Source of the DNA: Diphasiastrum complanatum
Taxonomy: Eukaryota > Streptophyta > Lycopodiopsida > Lycopodiales > Lycopodiaceae
DNA length: 64,000 nt
Direction of reading: 5' to 3'
Assembly (NCBI GenBank): GCA_029204225.1
Contig: CM055096.1
Span: 5,283,504 to 5,347,503 of the forward strand
The translations under genes and the position numbers were made by a program. The notes under the pieces are model-generated. The model saw only the letters and a program-made list of their open reading frames with translations. It was not told the origin of the DNA and made no database searches. Positions 54,266 to 64,000 of the stretch are shown piece by piece (the stretch's first letter is position 1; each line of letters opens with the position of its first letter).

Positions 54266-54393
54266 GAGACTTCTTATTTTGGCTAAAAGAAAGATAAGTC
54301 TAAGTTTAAATGCTTTTATTGTGGAATCAAAGGGCATTTTGCAAATAAATGTTTGAAGAAGCAAACAGATGAAGGTAGCAATCAGTTCTTGTA
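54266..54393 (+). pseudogene. Copia gag zinc-knuckle fragment, right of the nested insertion
   Basis: Starts with the second GAGAC. The frame contains a stop, then KDKSKFKCFYCGIKGHFANK with the knuckle CFYCGIKGHFANKC (CX2CX4HX4C), and ends at GSNQFL where the TFIIS-N segment begins. It is very similar to the family A knuckle at 39.37 kb (CFYCGIKGHFASEC). Confidence 0.9.
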
Positions 54394-56338
54394 AAAAATG
54401 TTTTACACCAAAAAAAAAATTTAAAAAAGTCAAAAAGGTTTCCATGTCAAGGAAGGTCCACCTCCTTGACCGTTCCACCATGGAAAAAGTCTTATTTGCG
54501 GGGCTACGCCCTTAGTCGAAGACACTTCCCTTAGCGAAAAGGCCTCCAATGGAGACCCCCGCCCCCTCTCCACATTAACAAAGCAATTTATTCATGACTT
54601 TTACCCTAAAGCACCCTAAAGCCTTGTGCATGTGCAAATCCCAGTGCTCTTAATAATATTAGATAGACTTCATTCACTCTTTTACTCGCTGAGGTCTTAT
54701 ACTATTCCAACACAACATTTCTGTTGAAAAGAAGAAGGAGCTGGCAGAAAAGAACCAGCAGGGCGGCTGGCAGAAAACAAGCAGCAACGGAACAAGATTA
54801 GTCATGGATCAGGCAGGCGTAATCAAAACAACAACACAAGGGATCAATCGAGTTTTGGCTTTTGCCACTACTTTCAAATACTTGTATTATTCATTTTGTT
54901 GAAAGTCGTAAATATTTTGCTTGTTTAATCATTGCGCTTCCATGATGTTCAGTCTCAATCATCTTCTTAGCTTGTTTGAGTGCTTTCTAAGATTTGATTG
55001 ATTGTCGTCTTGCGAACTGTAAGTCATTCATGCATCATGCAGCTTCTTGTTCAACAAAATGGCCATCTTTGATCTAAGCACCCATGCTCTAAATTATAGT
55101 TGATTAAGCTTATTAGTATTCTTTGTATGCTATCAGCCATTGTGATTGCCATGGAACGAATTTACGATGCAACAGTTGGAGAGGTTGGTGAGGTTAACGT
55201 TCGTGGGAATGAAATAATGATTATCAAGGAGCAACTGCTCAGAGCTGATGAGTTTCCTCCGGAAAGGCTGTTGCGACTCCTCTTTCAACTGAAGAGCATA
55301 GATTTGGGCTTGGAGGATTTGAAAGCCACAATGGTGGGAAAAGCAGCGAACAAATTAAAAAAGCGTGCACATGGAGGTGTCAGATACGTTGCAGATTGGC
55401 TTCTGGGTGATTGGAATCAATTGGTTCACAACATATTTCATACACCTTCTAAACAAACAAATGGATGCAATTCCACTACAGGTCTCCAGCAAATTTGCAG
55501 GTGGAAAGCAACTCCTACTTATTCTCCTCTGAAACAAGTTCAAGAAAGGCCTTCAGTGTAGCTCAAGAAGACCGTGAACAACGCACTAATCTCAAGCGCA
55601 TCATCATCATCTGTCGTCGTGCTTTGAAACTCTTGTAGGCCTACACATGCTACTCAGGTGCCCACTTCTCTAGAATGTCAATCATAAAGCATCTGCTACT
55701 GCTGCACCATCTATTGCATATGCAGCTTGTAAAAAGAATGTTTGGGTAAAGTTTAATGGTGAGGTAATAGGCGGACCCATAGTTTGTTGGATCCCTACAT
55801 CAAGGATCAGCAAGAAAGCAGATGAAGTGCCAGCTATTGAGCCCAAAAGAGGCCAAAAAAGGTTCATAGTCAGACTGCATTATCAAGCTCACAGGTAAAA
55901 TGATGCGAGGGGTATTCTACGACATTGATCAACATTAACCAATCACCAAAGCCAAATAAGTGAAGTGCAATTGTGGCCCACTGATTAGCTAAGCAGCCAG
56001 CGGCTCGAGCGTCCTCTTTTATAGGTTGTCGCCTCTGTGCTGCACGGATTTCCGTAAAGGCTTAAGAAGCTGATGCATCTTCAACTCAAGTAAAGTGAGA
56101 CACTGGAAGTAGAGGCAAATTCCAATTGACTTGCATTTTGAAGATATGCATTGTTGCAACAACTCAATTTTTTTTTATCAAACAACTTTTGCTGTTAACA
56201 TTCTCTAGCATGGAATACTTTAGTAATTCTGACCACTGATCAAACATAACAATCTCAATAACACACGTTTTTGGTCTTATATGAAGACATTTATTTTAGT
56301 ACCACACCCACACCCACACTCAAACTATAAATACTCTA
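54388..56338 (+). other. TFIIS-N host-gene segment, copy 2, inside a copia element
   Basis: Colinear with the reverse complement of 12286-14243. Its left edge follows the gag knuckle (…GSNQFL, CTTGTAAAAAATG). Its right edge (…CAAACTATAAATA) is followed within ~10 bp by the gag-protease linker of the same copia lineage. The copy keeps non-coding parts and the intron region; its TATA run is degraded, and the first donor is GC in place of GT (GGCAGGCGTAA). No terminal inverted repeat or target duplication seen at its edges. Confidence 0.8.
55151..55561 (+). pseudogene. TFIIS N-terminal (LW) domain protein, MED26-like, second copy
   Basis: Starts MERIYDATVGEVGEVNVRGN and has IMIIKEQLLRADEFPPERLL, LLFQLKSIDLGLEDLKATMV, GKAANKLKKRAHGGVRYVAD and WLLGDWNQLVHNIFHTP. 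Relative to copy 1 it has a two-residue insertion (NV) near residue 16 and otherwise conservative changes, and a full domain. A further open segment at about 55690-55893 (KASATAAPSIAYAACKKNVW ... RFIVRLHYQAH) ends at a possible donor CACAG|GTAAAA, so later exons are probably missing. Embedded in a retroelement, it is probably not a working gene, though the domain frame is intact. Confidence 0.7.
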
Positions 56339-56344
56339 AATTAG

Positions 56345-56874
56345 CTGCGGTTTTGGATGTAGCTTTACTACTAATGATGAGGATCTAAGTGGTGGTGAAT
56401 CTCTTTTGATGTGTTCAAGTTCAATATCAAGTGAAGGTGACAAAGATTCATGGTGGACTGATAGTGGAGCTAGTTCACACATGACTAGTCACAAGGAGTT
56501 CTTTACTTCTTTGGTCACTTATGATGGAGCCAAGAAAGCAATTCACATGGCCAAATGGTGGTACGTGTGTGATTGAAGGTATTTGTTCAATTCCTATTTG
56601 TCTTTCTACTAATAGGAAAGCAAGACTTGATGGTGTTTTTTATATTCCTTCACTTTCAAAGAATTTGCTAAGTGTTGGTCGAATGATAGAGAAAGGATAC
56701 ACGGTTAAGTTTGGGGGTGATGCTTGTTTCATTACAAAGGAAAGAATCTTGGTTGCTAGGGGCAATAGACAAGGTAGACTTTTTAAGCTTGATGCTTTTC
56801 TTATGGCTAACAAAAAGGATGGAAAGGAAAAGGAGATTGGTCTCAACTTTCCACTTTCCAAAGTTTCCTTTTAG
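56345..56874 (+). pseudogene. Copia protease and pre-integrase segment
   Basis: DSWWTDSGASSHMTSHKEFF is the aspartic protease active site. After a frameshift near 56520 come VFYIPSLSKNLLSVGRMIEK and GYTVKFGGDACFITKE, then RQGRLFKLDAF, the usual lead-in to copia integrase. The HHCC zinc region expected next is absent. Confidence 0.9.
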
Positions 56875-56879
56875 CATCA

Positions 56880-58627
56880 ATAAGATTGGTGGATCTTATG
56901 CAAAGTCAAAAGAGCTTCCTTATGCTAGATCTAGGTCGAGATCTAATATGCTTCTTGGAGATGTTCATCTTTGTGCTAACTTGGATAATCTTGAGGATAA
57001 TGATGGTGTTTCAATTGGCAAGTGCAAGCATGCAAAAGGTAAGGAAAGAGCTAACTTCATCAATGGAGATGAAGGTTCTTCATTGGAAAAGGTTGTTGCT
57101 AATGATTTCTTTGATCATATGAAAAAAGATGTTTCTAGGTGCATGCATGAATGAGATGGTTCTTTTACATTCTTTTGTGATGAGTCCAATAAAGTCATTT
57201 TTGTAGCAAGTGGAGTCACATGTCTTCATAAAGAGAGTAGATCAAATGGTTCTATCAAGATACTTGGTGAGGGAGATAGTCACAAGTCAAGAAGAAGAGA
57301 AGTATCTGAAGAGTTCAAAGTAGGGTGTACTTTGAATGATGTCATTGTGAATGATAGTGAGGAAGAATCATTATCATATGAGTCATTACCTGAACAATTG
57401 AGTAGAACTACTTGTTTGAAAAAAGAGAGTACTTCAATCATGCTTACGTTGAAAGTACTAATCATTTTTTTCATGGCTTCTAATGTCTTTGAGATTTCTA
57501 CTTTTTATGATGCAATCATTAAGAGGGAGTCTTATGAAGGAAAGAGCAATGGAAGACTGGTTCCTGGGAAGATCCAAGCCATGGATCTCACATCTCTTCA
57601 TCAACTCAAAGGACTCTATGATTGTGAATTGATCACTCATGACCAAGATGGCAAAAGGTTGGTTGGAGAAGACTACATGGAGTAAATTGAAAGGCAATTT
57701 TTTCAAGGAAAGGGAGATCTCATTGGTGAGCTTATTGAGGCTTGTTATGGAGTCAAGAAGGCTGGATTTATTAGGTTTGATACTCATCTTCACCTACTCT
57801 ACTTCATGTTGGATGGAAAGTTTGGAATCTATCTTTTGATTTATGATGGTGCCACCAATGACATTGTTTTCGCTAACCTTTGTGGAAATTCGAGATCAAG
57901 CATTGATGAGATCTTGTTGCATCTAGATCATATGTTTGAGAGGGAGTATTTTCAGAGGGTCAAATTTGAAGATATTCATATCTTTGATATCTATGATGAT
58001 CAAGAGAAAGGTAAGCAAGTGGAAGCAACTCACTTTGCTTTACTCACATGTTTTGAAGAAGCTTCTTGTGTATATGATTCTATGCAAGTGGACATTGGTT
58101 CTCATAGTTTTCATACTGAAAAAGCAAGTAATGGATCTGGAAAACAAATTTTGTTCAATGACTTTGATGGTCAAGAGCAAGATCAAGAGGTTGGTCTCAA
58201 AGAGCTTCCACAACACAAAAGGAAAGGTGGCAATTTGGAGCTAGTCAAGAGCATCAAAGGGGAGGTAATTGGCAAAGATGTTATGGATCTATTTTTGCAG
58301 CTTATTGAAGACTCAAGTAAGGTCGAAGAAGTAGCAAGGATGTGTTTTTCAAGTTTACTTTACTTGTTCTATCTAATGTTTGAGCTATTTCATGTGGATG
58401 TGTGCAGATTGTCAAGATATGGACAAACTAGCTACGTTGTCTTGCAATGTCTTATTGCTGGAGTTGTACTAGAATTCTTGGATGCTTTTACTGATAGAAA
58501 TGAAGCGCTATTGGAGGTTCATTATGTCACTCATCCATGCCTAAGTTCTCAAGTGTTGAGCTACTTGGTGCCAATACTTGGAGATTGTCATTTTCATGGT
58601 CATTTTCTTGTGTCAAGTAGACCTTGA
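56880..58627 (+). other. Long, nearly unbroken frame of unknown function replacing most of pol
   Basis: One reading frame runs from about 56860 to 58627 with only two stops (57152-57154 and 57683-57685), some 580 codons. It opens with KSKELPYARSRSRSNML and GDVHL, a trace of the integrase linker, then departs from any copia domain. Segments include LEDNDGVSIGKCKHAKGKER, FVASGVTCLHKE, VIVNDSEEESLSYESLPEQL, FGIYLLIYDGATNDIVFANL, SSIDEILLHLDHMFEREYF, FEEASCVYDSMQVDIGSHSF and a hydrophobic patch FSSLLYLFYLMFELFHV near 58345-58395 followed by YVVLQCLIAGVVLEFLDAF. I do not recognise it. It could be captured host sequence, a shuffled element protein or an accessory ORF. Function unknown. Confidence 0.6.
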
Positions 58628-59102
58628 AGATGGACCAATTAGGCCTACTTGGTTTATGGAGTCATGTGGTTGCATCATTGATGTACTCACCTACTCATGG
58701 ATTTCCAAGGTTTGATGGTTTCTTGTGGCAAGATGGAGATGGAGGCGTATTCATGGAGTTTTATGGTGGAGACATATCAAGAAAGGACAAAGTTGAAGGA
58801 GAAGCAAATGGTCATCACTAACATTTATTGTTTGGTTGCTGTAATTTTCCAGAGAGTTGTTTGAAACATGGAGGAATCATTTCATTCACATTCTATTTGG
58901 TTCTTCATGTTCTAGTTATATCTTGATGTGTAAAATTGATGTAAGAAATAGTGAAGCATCCAATTTGGACACTATTCTCTATATCAATTATGGAAACTAC
59001 TTTAGAATCTTAGAAAGGATATCTGTACTTAGGATGGATATCATTCTAAAGTTGGATCAAAGTAGTATGGTTAAAACTATTCCAAACTAGTTGAAGAGGG
59101 AG
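58628..59102 (+). mobile_element. 3' untranslated part of the composite copia element
   Basis: Short open frames without motifs, ending in ACTAGTTGAAGAGGGAG, the purine tract that precedes the LTR as in family A (ACTAGTTGAAGAGAGAG at 3333). Confidence 0.6.
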
Positions 59103-59651
59103 TGTGAGAGATTTCAACTAGTTTAGTCTGGTTTAGTCATATTTTGGTAAATTGTCAATTGAGACCAAAAACTCATTTTAGACTTAGAGATAAACTTTTT
59201 GAAGTTATATTAGTTTAAAATACATTCAATAAACACTCTCTGAAAGTTTGGGATAGTTGGTAGTTGAGTTTGAGACAAATTCGAATTTGAACTTTGGGTA
59301 CAATGAATCTAGACCCAACAATAGTACATTTTGGAGGGAAAGCCAAGTGGCCAAATAGGGTTTGGACACTCTATAAAAGGATGTGACCCATTTAGAGACA
59401 CATCTTCTCTCTTCTCTCTCTCATTTCATCATTATACATGATTCTCTTTGGGTTCTACTACTCATTGGTGCACTCTCTTGATAATATCTTGCAATCTTGT
59501 GTGTATAATGATCATTTGTTGTTATTTTTGGTTTGACACGTGTGAAATACATTAGGGTACTATAATTGTATGAATAACAACTATATTTTATGTTTTGGTT
59601 CATGTTTGATCAGTATCTCTTAGAGTTTGCATCTCATCTTGTATGTAGATG
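59103..59651 (+). mobile_element. 3' LTR of the composite copia element (diverged LTR-A), truncated
   Basis: Starts TGTGAGAGATTTCAACTAG and parallels LTR-A throughout (AGCCAAGTGGCCAAATAGGG, TATAAAAGG at 59372-59380, GACACGTGTGAAATACATTAG, TTGTATGTAGATG). It is clearly more diverged than LTR-A1/A2 are from each other. It breaks off at about 59651 before the expected end. Confidence 0.85.
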
Positions 59652-60059
59652 GTTCGATCGAATAAGGAAATCTTGCTCAAATCTGACTGACTATCTTATT
59701 TACACATATATCCTACTACACAATCAATTGTTGCAAGAGCTTCTTTTTAGTTTAGAGTATCCGTTTGAGAATCGTACTGAACTCCCAAATTTTTCTCTGG
59801 ACGGTCACAAGTATGATCCGTTGTTGATGAATTATCATCCTCTTTTTGAACCACTGGTTTGATAGTCCAAGTTGTAGGATCAACTTTGACTGCACGTTCA
59901 CGATTTTCAAAAGTGATTTTTCCAGTATCCCATTTATGAATTACTTGCACAACTCATAATCATGTTTGTCCTAATAGGACTTGGTAGACATTTGGCGCTT
60001 CTGGTAAGTCCATTACTACAAAAGTAATGACAAACTATGCTCCTACAATTCTGACAGGT
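59652..60059 (-). pseudogene. Gypsy protease-downstream linker
   Basis: Minus-strand frames (VIHKWDTGKITFENRERAVK, VDPTTWTIKPVVQKEDDN) continue the gypsy protein downstream of protease. RT is not reached; the element is cut off near 59700. Confidence 0.6.
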
Positions 60060-60477
60060 ATATCTTCAACCATTCCTCACGGACGAACTGTCGTTTGATC
60101 ATCTAGCTTAATGGAAAAACTCACAGGCTTGATTTTGGTAAGGCCCCATTTTGCACATAACTTTGTAGAAATTAGGTTAACTCCTGAACAGCCATCTATC
60201 ACGGCTGCTTCCTTAGGAGATTGTCTATGTTGTATCGGCAGAGTGATATTCTTTTGTTCACTTTCCCAAGCAGCTCCGACATGGAGTACTTCATTAGATT
60301 TTTCAAATCCAGCTCAAAAAAGTGCCTCCTGATGGACTTATGGTTCTACTTGAGCTAACTTTTGCACTAAAACTTCTTTTGCTTTTGGCACCAACTTCAG
60401 GAACTCTCCTAATGAAATATTAATCTTACTAGATAAAATATTCATGGGCAGTTCTGTTTGTGGCGCTTTCTATTCAG
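60060..60477 (-). pseudogene. Ty3/gypsy aspartic protease region
   Basis: Minus strand: EAAVIDGCSGVNLISTKLCA with the catalytic Asp in IDGCSG (about 60170-60215), then KIKPVSFSIKLDDQ and GMVEDIPVRIVGA. Stops and frameshifts are present. It lies just downstream of gag in the standard order. Confidence 0.78.
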
Positions 60478-61110
60478 TCATCTTGAAAGTTCTTCATGAT
60501 GATGCAACTGATCATTCATATCAATACGTGAATTTCTTGGTGGCTGCAATGGTGAAGAGCAAACTTCGGTTGTTGCTTTAACAGCCTCAGGTTCCTCTTC
60601 CTCTTGCAGATGTTTAATCCACTGGCTCATATCCTGATACCTTCTTTTTTCTGCATAAAGATTGGGAAAGATTTCAGATGTTGTTGGGGTATCGTTCAAT
60701 GGTATAGAATCAGTAGGTACTGGATCTGCTACTGATTCTTTCTGCTTATGTGCTTTGGTGACCACCATCAAGGGTACACTTGATTTATTCTGAGCTACTG
60801 GTCTTTGCTTGATTGTTATCAAATTTACAGGTGCTGTAGCTGGTGGTGGCTTTGGTCTTGCTGGACAGTCTTTATAGCAATGCCCATAACCACAGTCACG
60901 ACAGAATGGTACAAATTTTTCTTTATTTGGACATTCTGCAACTCTATGGTTTTCTCCACATGCAAAGCATCCAAGTGATGCTTCGGTCCAATTTCTAGAG
61001 GCTTGTTGTTGCGCGGTAGCATAAATAGCATATTGTTCTGAAGATCCACCTTCTTGATCAATACCATAGTTCCATTGCTCGGCACTTCTGTACGATTCTG
61101 GTTCCATCAA
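60478..61110 (-). pseudogene. Ty3/gypsy gag C-part with two zinc knuckles
   Basis: A 210-codon frame with CFACGENHRVAEC and CRDCGYGHCYKDC, both CX2CX3HX4C, one residue shorter than the usual CX2CX4HX4C. A proline-rich stretch and an acidic tail (HLQEEEEPEAVKATTEV) follow. The frame is broken from the upstream capsid part between 61110 and 61440. Confidence 0.88.
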
Positions 61111-61439
61111 ATTGGCAGGAGGAGCGGAGTACTTTGGTGGGACAGTCTAGTTGTAGGATTTCCTCCATGCTACCATTGCTGAATTATCCGAGGATTGAAG
61201 TTGCAAAAAGTAGTCTCATGATTAGGCGAATTACACAAATGGCATACACTGATTTCCATTCATTTTTTCAATTGAGAACACTCGTTCACTGTGTGATTTC
61301 CTATACAAATAGAACACCAAAAATTTTACCTGGTAGGAAAAGTCTTCGCAAATTTCTCAGGTTCCTTGTTTGCTTTTTCGTGGAAATCTTCCAATGCTTT
61401 TATCTTCTCATCCAACTGCAACTTTTCCATCTGTTTCTG

Positions 61440-62114
61440 CTAGTTCTTCCCAAGTTTTTTGAACTCATTGTGCATCATTTCTTCAGTAGAATTGACATTC
61501 ATGGATGCAATAGTGGTGGATGTCGTAGTAGTCTGCCCTACTGCATAAGGCAACATATTGATATTCGGCTCATCATCTGAATCTTCATCCTCCTCCCGAA
61601 TTGCATCGTCCATAGCATTTTGCAAGAGTGCATACTCATTATGGTGTTTCAGCTCAAGTCTGATTTGTTTAGATAAACTTGACAAAAACCGCATAATCAT
61701 GGCATTTTCGTTAATCAGCTCAGGTTTGCACTCAGATCTGAGGTGTTTCATCCGTTCAATGTAATCTCAAACCATTTCTCGCTTTCCTATTTTAATTTTA
61801 CTTAAAAGTAGGAAAGGGTCTTCCATAAAATTCTGCGGTTTGAATCATGAGATAAGGGCTCTTTCAACAACCTCCCAATCTGTACGCTCAATTTCATCTT
61901 GATTATAGTACCAATATTATGTTGTGCCTGTTAAGGCCATGGGAAACAGCTCAAGTTTATCTCGAGGGAAAATTTTGCCATAGACTTTACAGGATTCAGC
62001 ATAGATCTAAAGAAATCTAACTGGATCTGTTAATCCATTGTATTTGGGTAGACGGGGTGCTCTTCTAGCAATAATAGGATTGACTTCATGAGGAGCAGCT
62101 CCAGGGGCAGCCAT
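61440..62114 (-). pseudogene. Ty3/gypsy gag N-part (capsid)
   Basis: Begins MAAPGAAPHEVNPIIARRAP at 62114, then LPKYNGLTDPVRFL, KVYGKIFPRDKLELFPMALT, LLLSKIKIGKREMV, YIERMKHLRSECKP and IMRFLSSLSKQIRLELKHHN, a gypsy gag domain. Several stops interrupt the first half. Confidence 0.85.
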
Positions 62115-63185
62115 CTTTACAAATTCAGATCAAGTAGACAATGAGATTGGATCTAGATTTTTCAATCAAAACTATCTCAGATCAGATCTGCTAAAAAATT
62201 CTCAGAATCCAAATAAGATTGTATCAGATTTGATCTAAATTTTGACATACACTTGATCTGGAAAATCAGAGCCTAAAAATAGTACTGGCAAAGGTTCCCT
62301 AGGCGAAGGTTGGCTCGGCAAAGTTTCAACAGCCTTATTTTGGCAAAAAAAACTCTCTAATCAACTTTTTTGACAATTTCTTGAGTAATAACCATCGTCG
62401 AATTCTCAGATGAAAGATCTGACATAGATAAAACTAGGGTACACCCGACGAAGGTTTCTGACATAAGAAAATACAGTTTCTGTAGTTTGGCGAGGGTAAA
62501 AATCAAGATTTTCTATGATCTGGACATGAAGAATTTTTGCCGAACTAAAAAATAATATTTTACTATAAATAGAATGTTTTGGAAGGTCGACAAAAATTTT
62601 GGCGAAGGATCAAGAGTAATATTGGTATTTTTGCGAAAAAATGACTTTTTAGACAAAAATATGGCAATATGACAACTGATCTTCTGAAACCCTTCTATTT
62701 TTGGTATTATTCTTCGCCTACCTGGCAGTAGATAGATCTGAATCACACCTATGCTCAGTGAATCGGGCGAAGGTTCTTTTTCTGTATTTTTAGGATTTTG
62801 GTGATTTTTTGGTGTTTCTGATGTTTATGGAAATCTGCTGGGAAGGATTCTTCGCCCTTCAAACTGAAGGTTCTGTTATCAAAAACAAAGGTTTTTGCAA
62901 CTCGGTGAAGTTTTCCTGAAAGAGGGTAAAAAGTATCAGCTTTGATGACGATTTTTGTCTCCTTTTGACCAAACTTTGGCAGATTTGACCGATTTTTGTT
63001 GTTTTTTTCTGATATCTTCGATCCAAATGCATCTTAATATTGGTAATCTGAATAGCTTTCCCTGTTCTACAATCATATTAGATTTTAAACAAGCAAAGCC
63101 ACTCAAATCAGGCAAAATCACTCCCAAACTAATCCTAAATGCAGATCTAACACTATTCATGCCACGAGAAGATGCCTAATGCCAA
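62115..63185 (-). mobile_element. Gypsy leader with CGAAGGTT motifs
   Basis: Non-coding, about 1.07 kb. GGCGAAGGTT, GACGAAGGTTTCT, GGCGAAGGATC and similar recur. 63150-63180 (CATGCCACGAGAAGATGCCT) matches 41736-41760 in the small gypsy element, next to its primer site; the primer site itself is deleted here. Confidence 0.65.
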
Positions 63186-63543
63186 TGGGTTTCTTTCTTT
63201 GCCTAACCTGAAACCAAGATCTAGTCAATCAAGCATCAAAGAGACGAAGTTAGTTGTCACGCATAGGTTCGTTCCCATGAGAGCGATAGTATAGTTCTGA
63301 TTTCAGCATGAATGGAGGATTCACATCTAACTCTAACATCCATTAACCCGAAACATTAACACTACGATCCATTAACACTACGCATCCACAACAAAGATAG
63401 CTTACTCTTTCTCTCTCTCCCTTCCTCTCTCATAAAAAGTATAATAACATACAATCCCAATAACAATCAAATTTAACAGCTAGCAAAACACAAATAAAGC
63501 ATGAGAGATGGAGGAAAAGTGATAGAGAGCAAGGACGTTTGTC
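63186..63543 (-). mobile_element. Gypsy LTR-B fragment (copy 4)
   Basis: TGGGTTTCTTTCTTTGCCTA... matches LTR-B from its sixth base to GAGAGCAAGGACGTTT, then gives way to copia integrase. It is more diverged from copies 1-3 than they are from each other. Confidence 0.82.
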
Positions 63544-64000
63544 GTGTACTATCTCTTGATCCCATTTGCCTCAGAAAATGCTTTGAAGTTGGTAGAGATG
63601 TACTCACCATCATTGTTGTTCCTTAAGCACTTGAGAATTGGATCTCCCTTGCCATCTTGAACTTTAAATAGACATCAAACACTTTATCCTTGCTCTTTAG
63701 TAGATACACCCAACCAAATATACTAAAATCATCAATAAATGTCACATACATCTTCGCACCTCCATTGCTAATTATAATAACACTATGAATATTTGAATGC
63801 ACAAGTTGAAAAGGCTTACTTGATCTTGATGTAGATCTCTTGTAAGGTAACCTATTTGACTTTGATAAAGCACATTGCTCACAAACATGATTCATGCTAG
63901 TTAGAGATTTGGGAAGACCAAAAACAACTAGCCTCTTTGCCATCACCTCCAATGACTTGTAGTTGAAATGCCCCAATTTCTTCTGCCATTCCTCTTGCAT
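63544..64000 (-). pseudogene. Ty1/copia integrase fragment, continuing beyond the window
   Basis: From the right edge: WQKKLGHFNYKSLEVMAKRL and HVCEQCALSKSNRLPYKRS (zinc region), FQLVHSNIHS with Asn in place of the first catalytic Asp, VTFIDDFSIFGWVYLLKSKD, then after a frameshift NDGEYISTNFKAF. It is of the same lineage as 38.4-38.8 kb. It is cut on the left by LTR-B4. Confidence 0.9.

Noticed and set aside
58340-58627. Env-like glycoprotein for the C-end of the unknown frame
   Set aside because: Two hydrophobic stretches before the LTR recall Sirevirus env-like ORFs, but there is no signal peptide, cleavage site or coiled coil that I can see, and it lacks a preceding complete pol.
59747-62114. 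Endogenous pararetrovirus (caulimovirus) as the source of the gag/protease block
   Set aside because: An LTR, Asp-tRNA primer relatives and gag-protease order point to a gypsy retrotransposon; no movement or coat protein motif was seen.

Overview
This window reads as an intergenic stretch of a large plant nuclear genome. It has low gene density, AT-rich spacers, many GA microsatellites, spliced CACTA transposase exons and at least four LTR families of Ty1/copia and Ty3/gypsy type nested in one another. Primer-binding sites match plant initiator-Met tRNA (copia) and Asp tRNA (gypsy). I cannot name the species. The only host-type coding sequence I recognise is a TFIIS N-terminal (LW) domain of the MED26-like kind, present twice in inverted orientation about 41 kb apart (12.3-14.2 kb and 54.4-56.3 kb).

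Layout. 0-4.2 kb: a decayed copia pol with its 3' LTR (family C), a minus-strand copia LTR end (family D), then a copia RNase H and 3' LTR (family A) fused to gypsy RNase H. 4.2-6.3 kb: GA tracts, a hairpin, a GCCACATGGC minisatellite, and a CACTA transposase fragment joined to a copia integrase tail. 6.5-11.2 kb: gypsy fragments, a dispersed repeat R, a copia 5' LTR (A) and a gypsy LTR (B). 12.3-14.2 kb: the TFIIS-N locus with TATA box and 5' intron. 14.2-17.7 kb: no gene recognised, a gag zinc-knuckle remnant and microsatellites. 18.8-23.0 kb: a many-exon CACTA (TNP2-DUF4218-DUF4216) transposase on the minus strand. 23-29.2 kb: no genes, but several tandem duplications. 29.7-33.5 kb: gypsy RNase H/integrase, an LTR foldback and a gag-like frame. 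33.5-37.8 kb: a second copy of R and an inverted repeat with arms of about 1.5 kb. 38-45.9 kb: minus-strand copia (A), a small non-autonomous gypsy element (B) carrying a MITE, gypsy pol, and copia gag with LTR-C. 46-48.3 kb: a gypsy LTR plus gag with Asp-tRNA PBS.

49.4-59.65 kb is the most unusual part: a plus-strand copia element of the A lineage. Its gag is interrupted by a whole minus-strand copia element (5-bp target duplication, AGTTAA...TTAACT termini). Its gag-protease linker carries the TFIIS-N host fragment. In place of most of integrase/RT/RNase H it has a long almost unbroken frame of unknown function. 59.75-63.5 kb is the 5' half of a gypsy element (LTR-B, leader, gag, protease), and 63.5-64 kb is a copia integrase running off the window.

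Nearly every retroelement frame has stops or frameshifts, so none is likely to be autonomous. The fragments are related: a copia-A insertion inside gypsy RNase H at AACAA left its junctions at three places. I read this as one nested locus later copied and rearranged.
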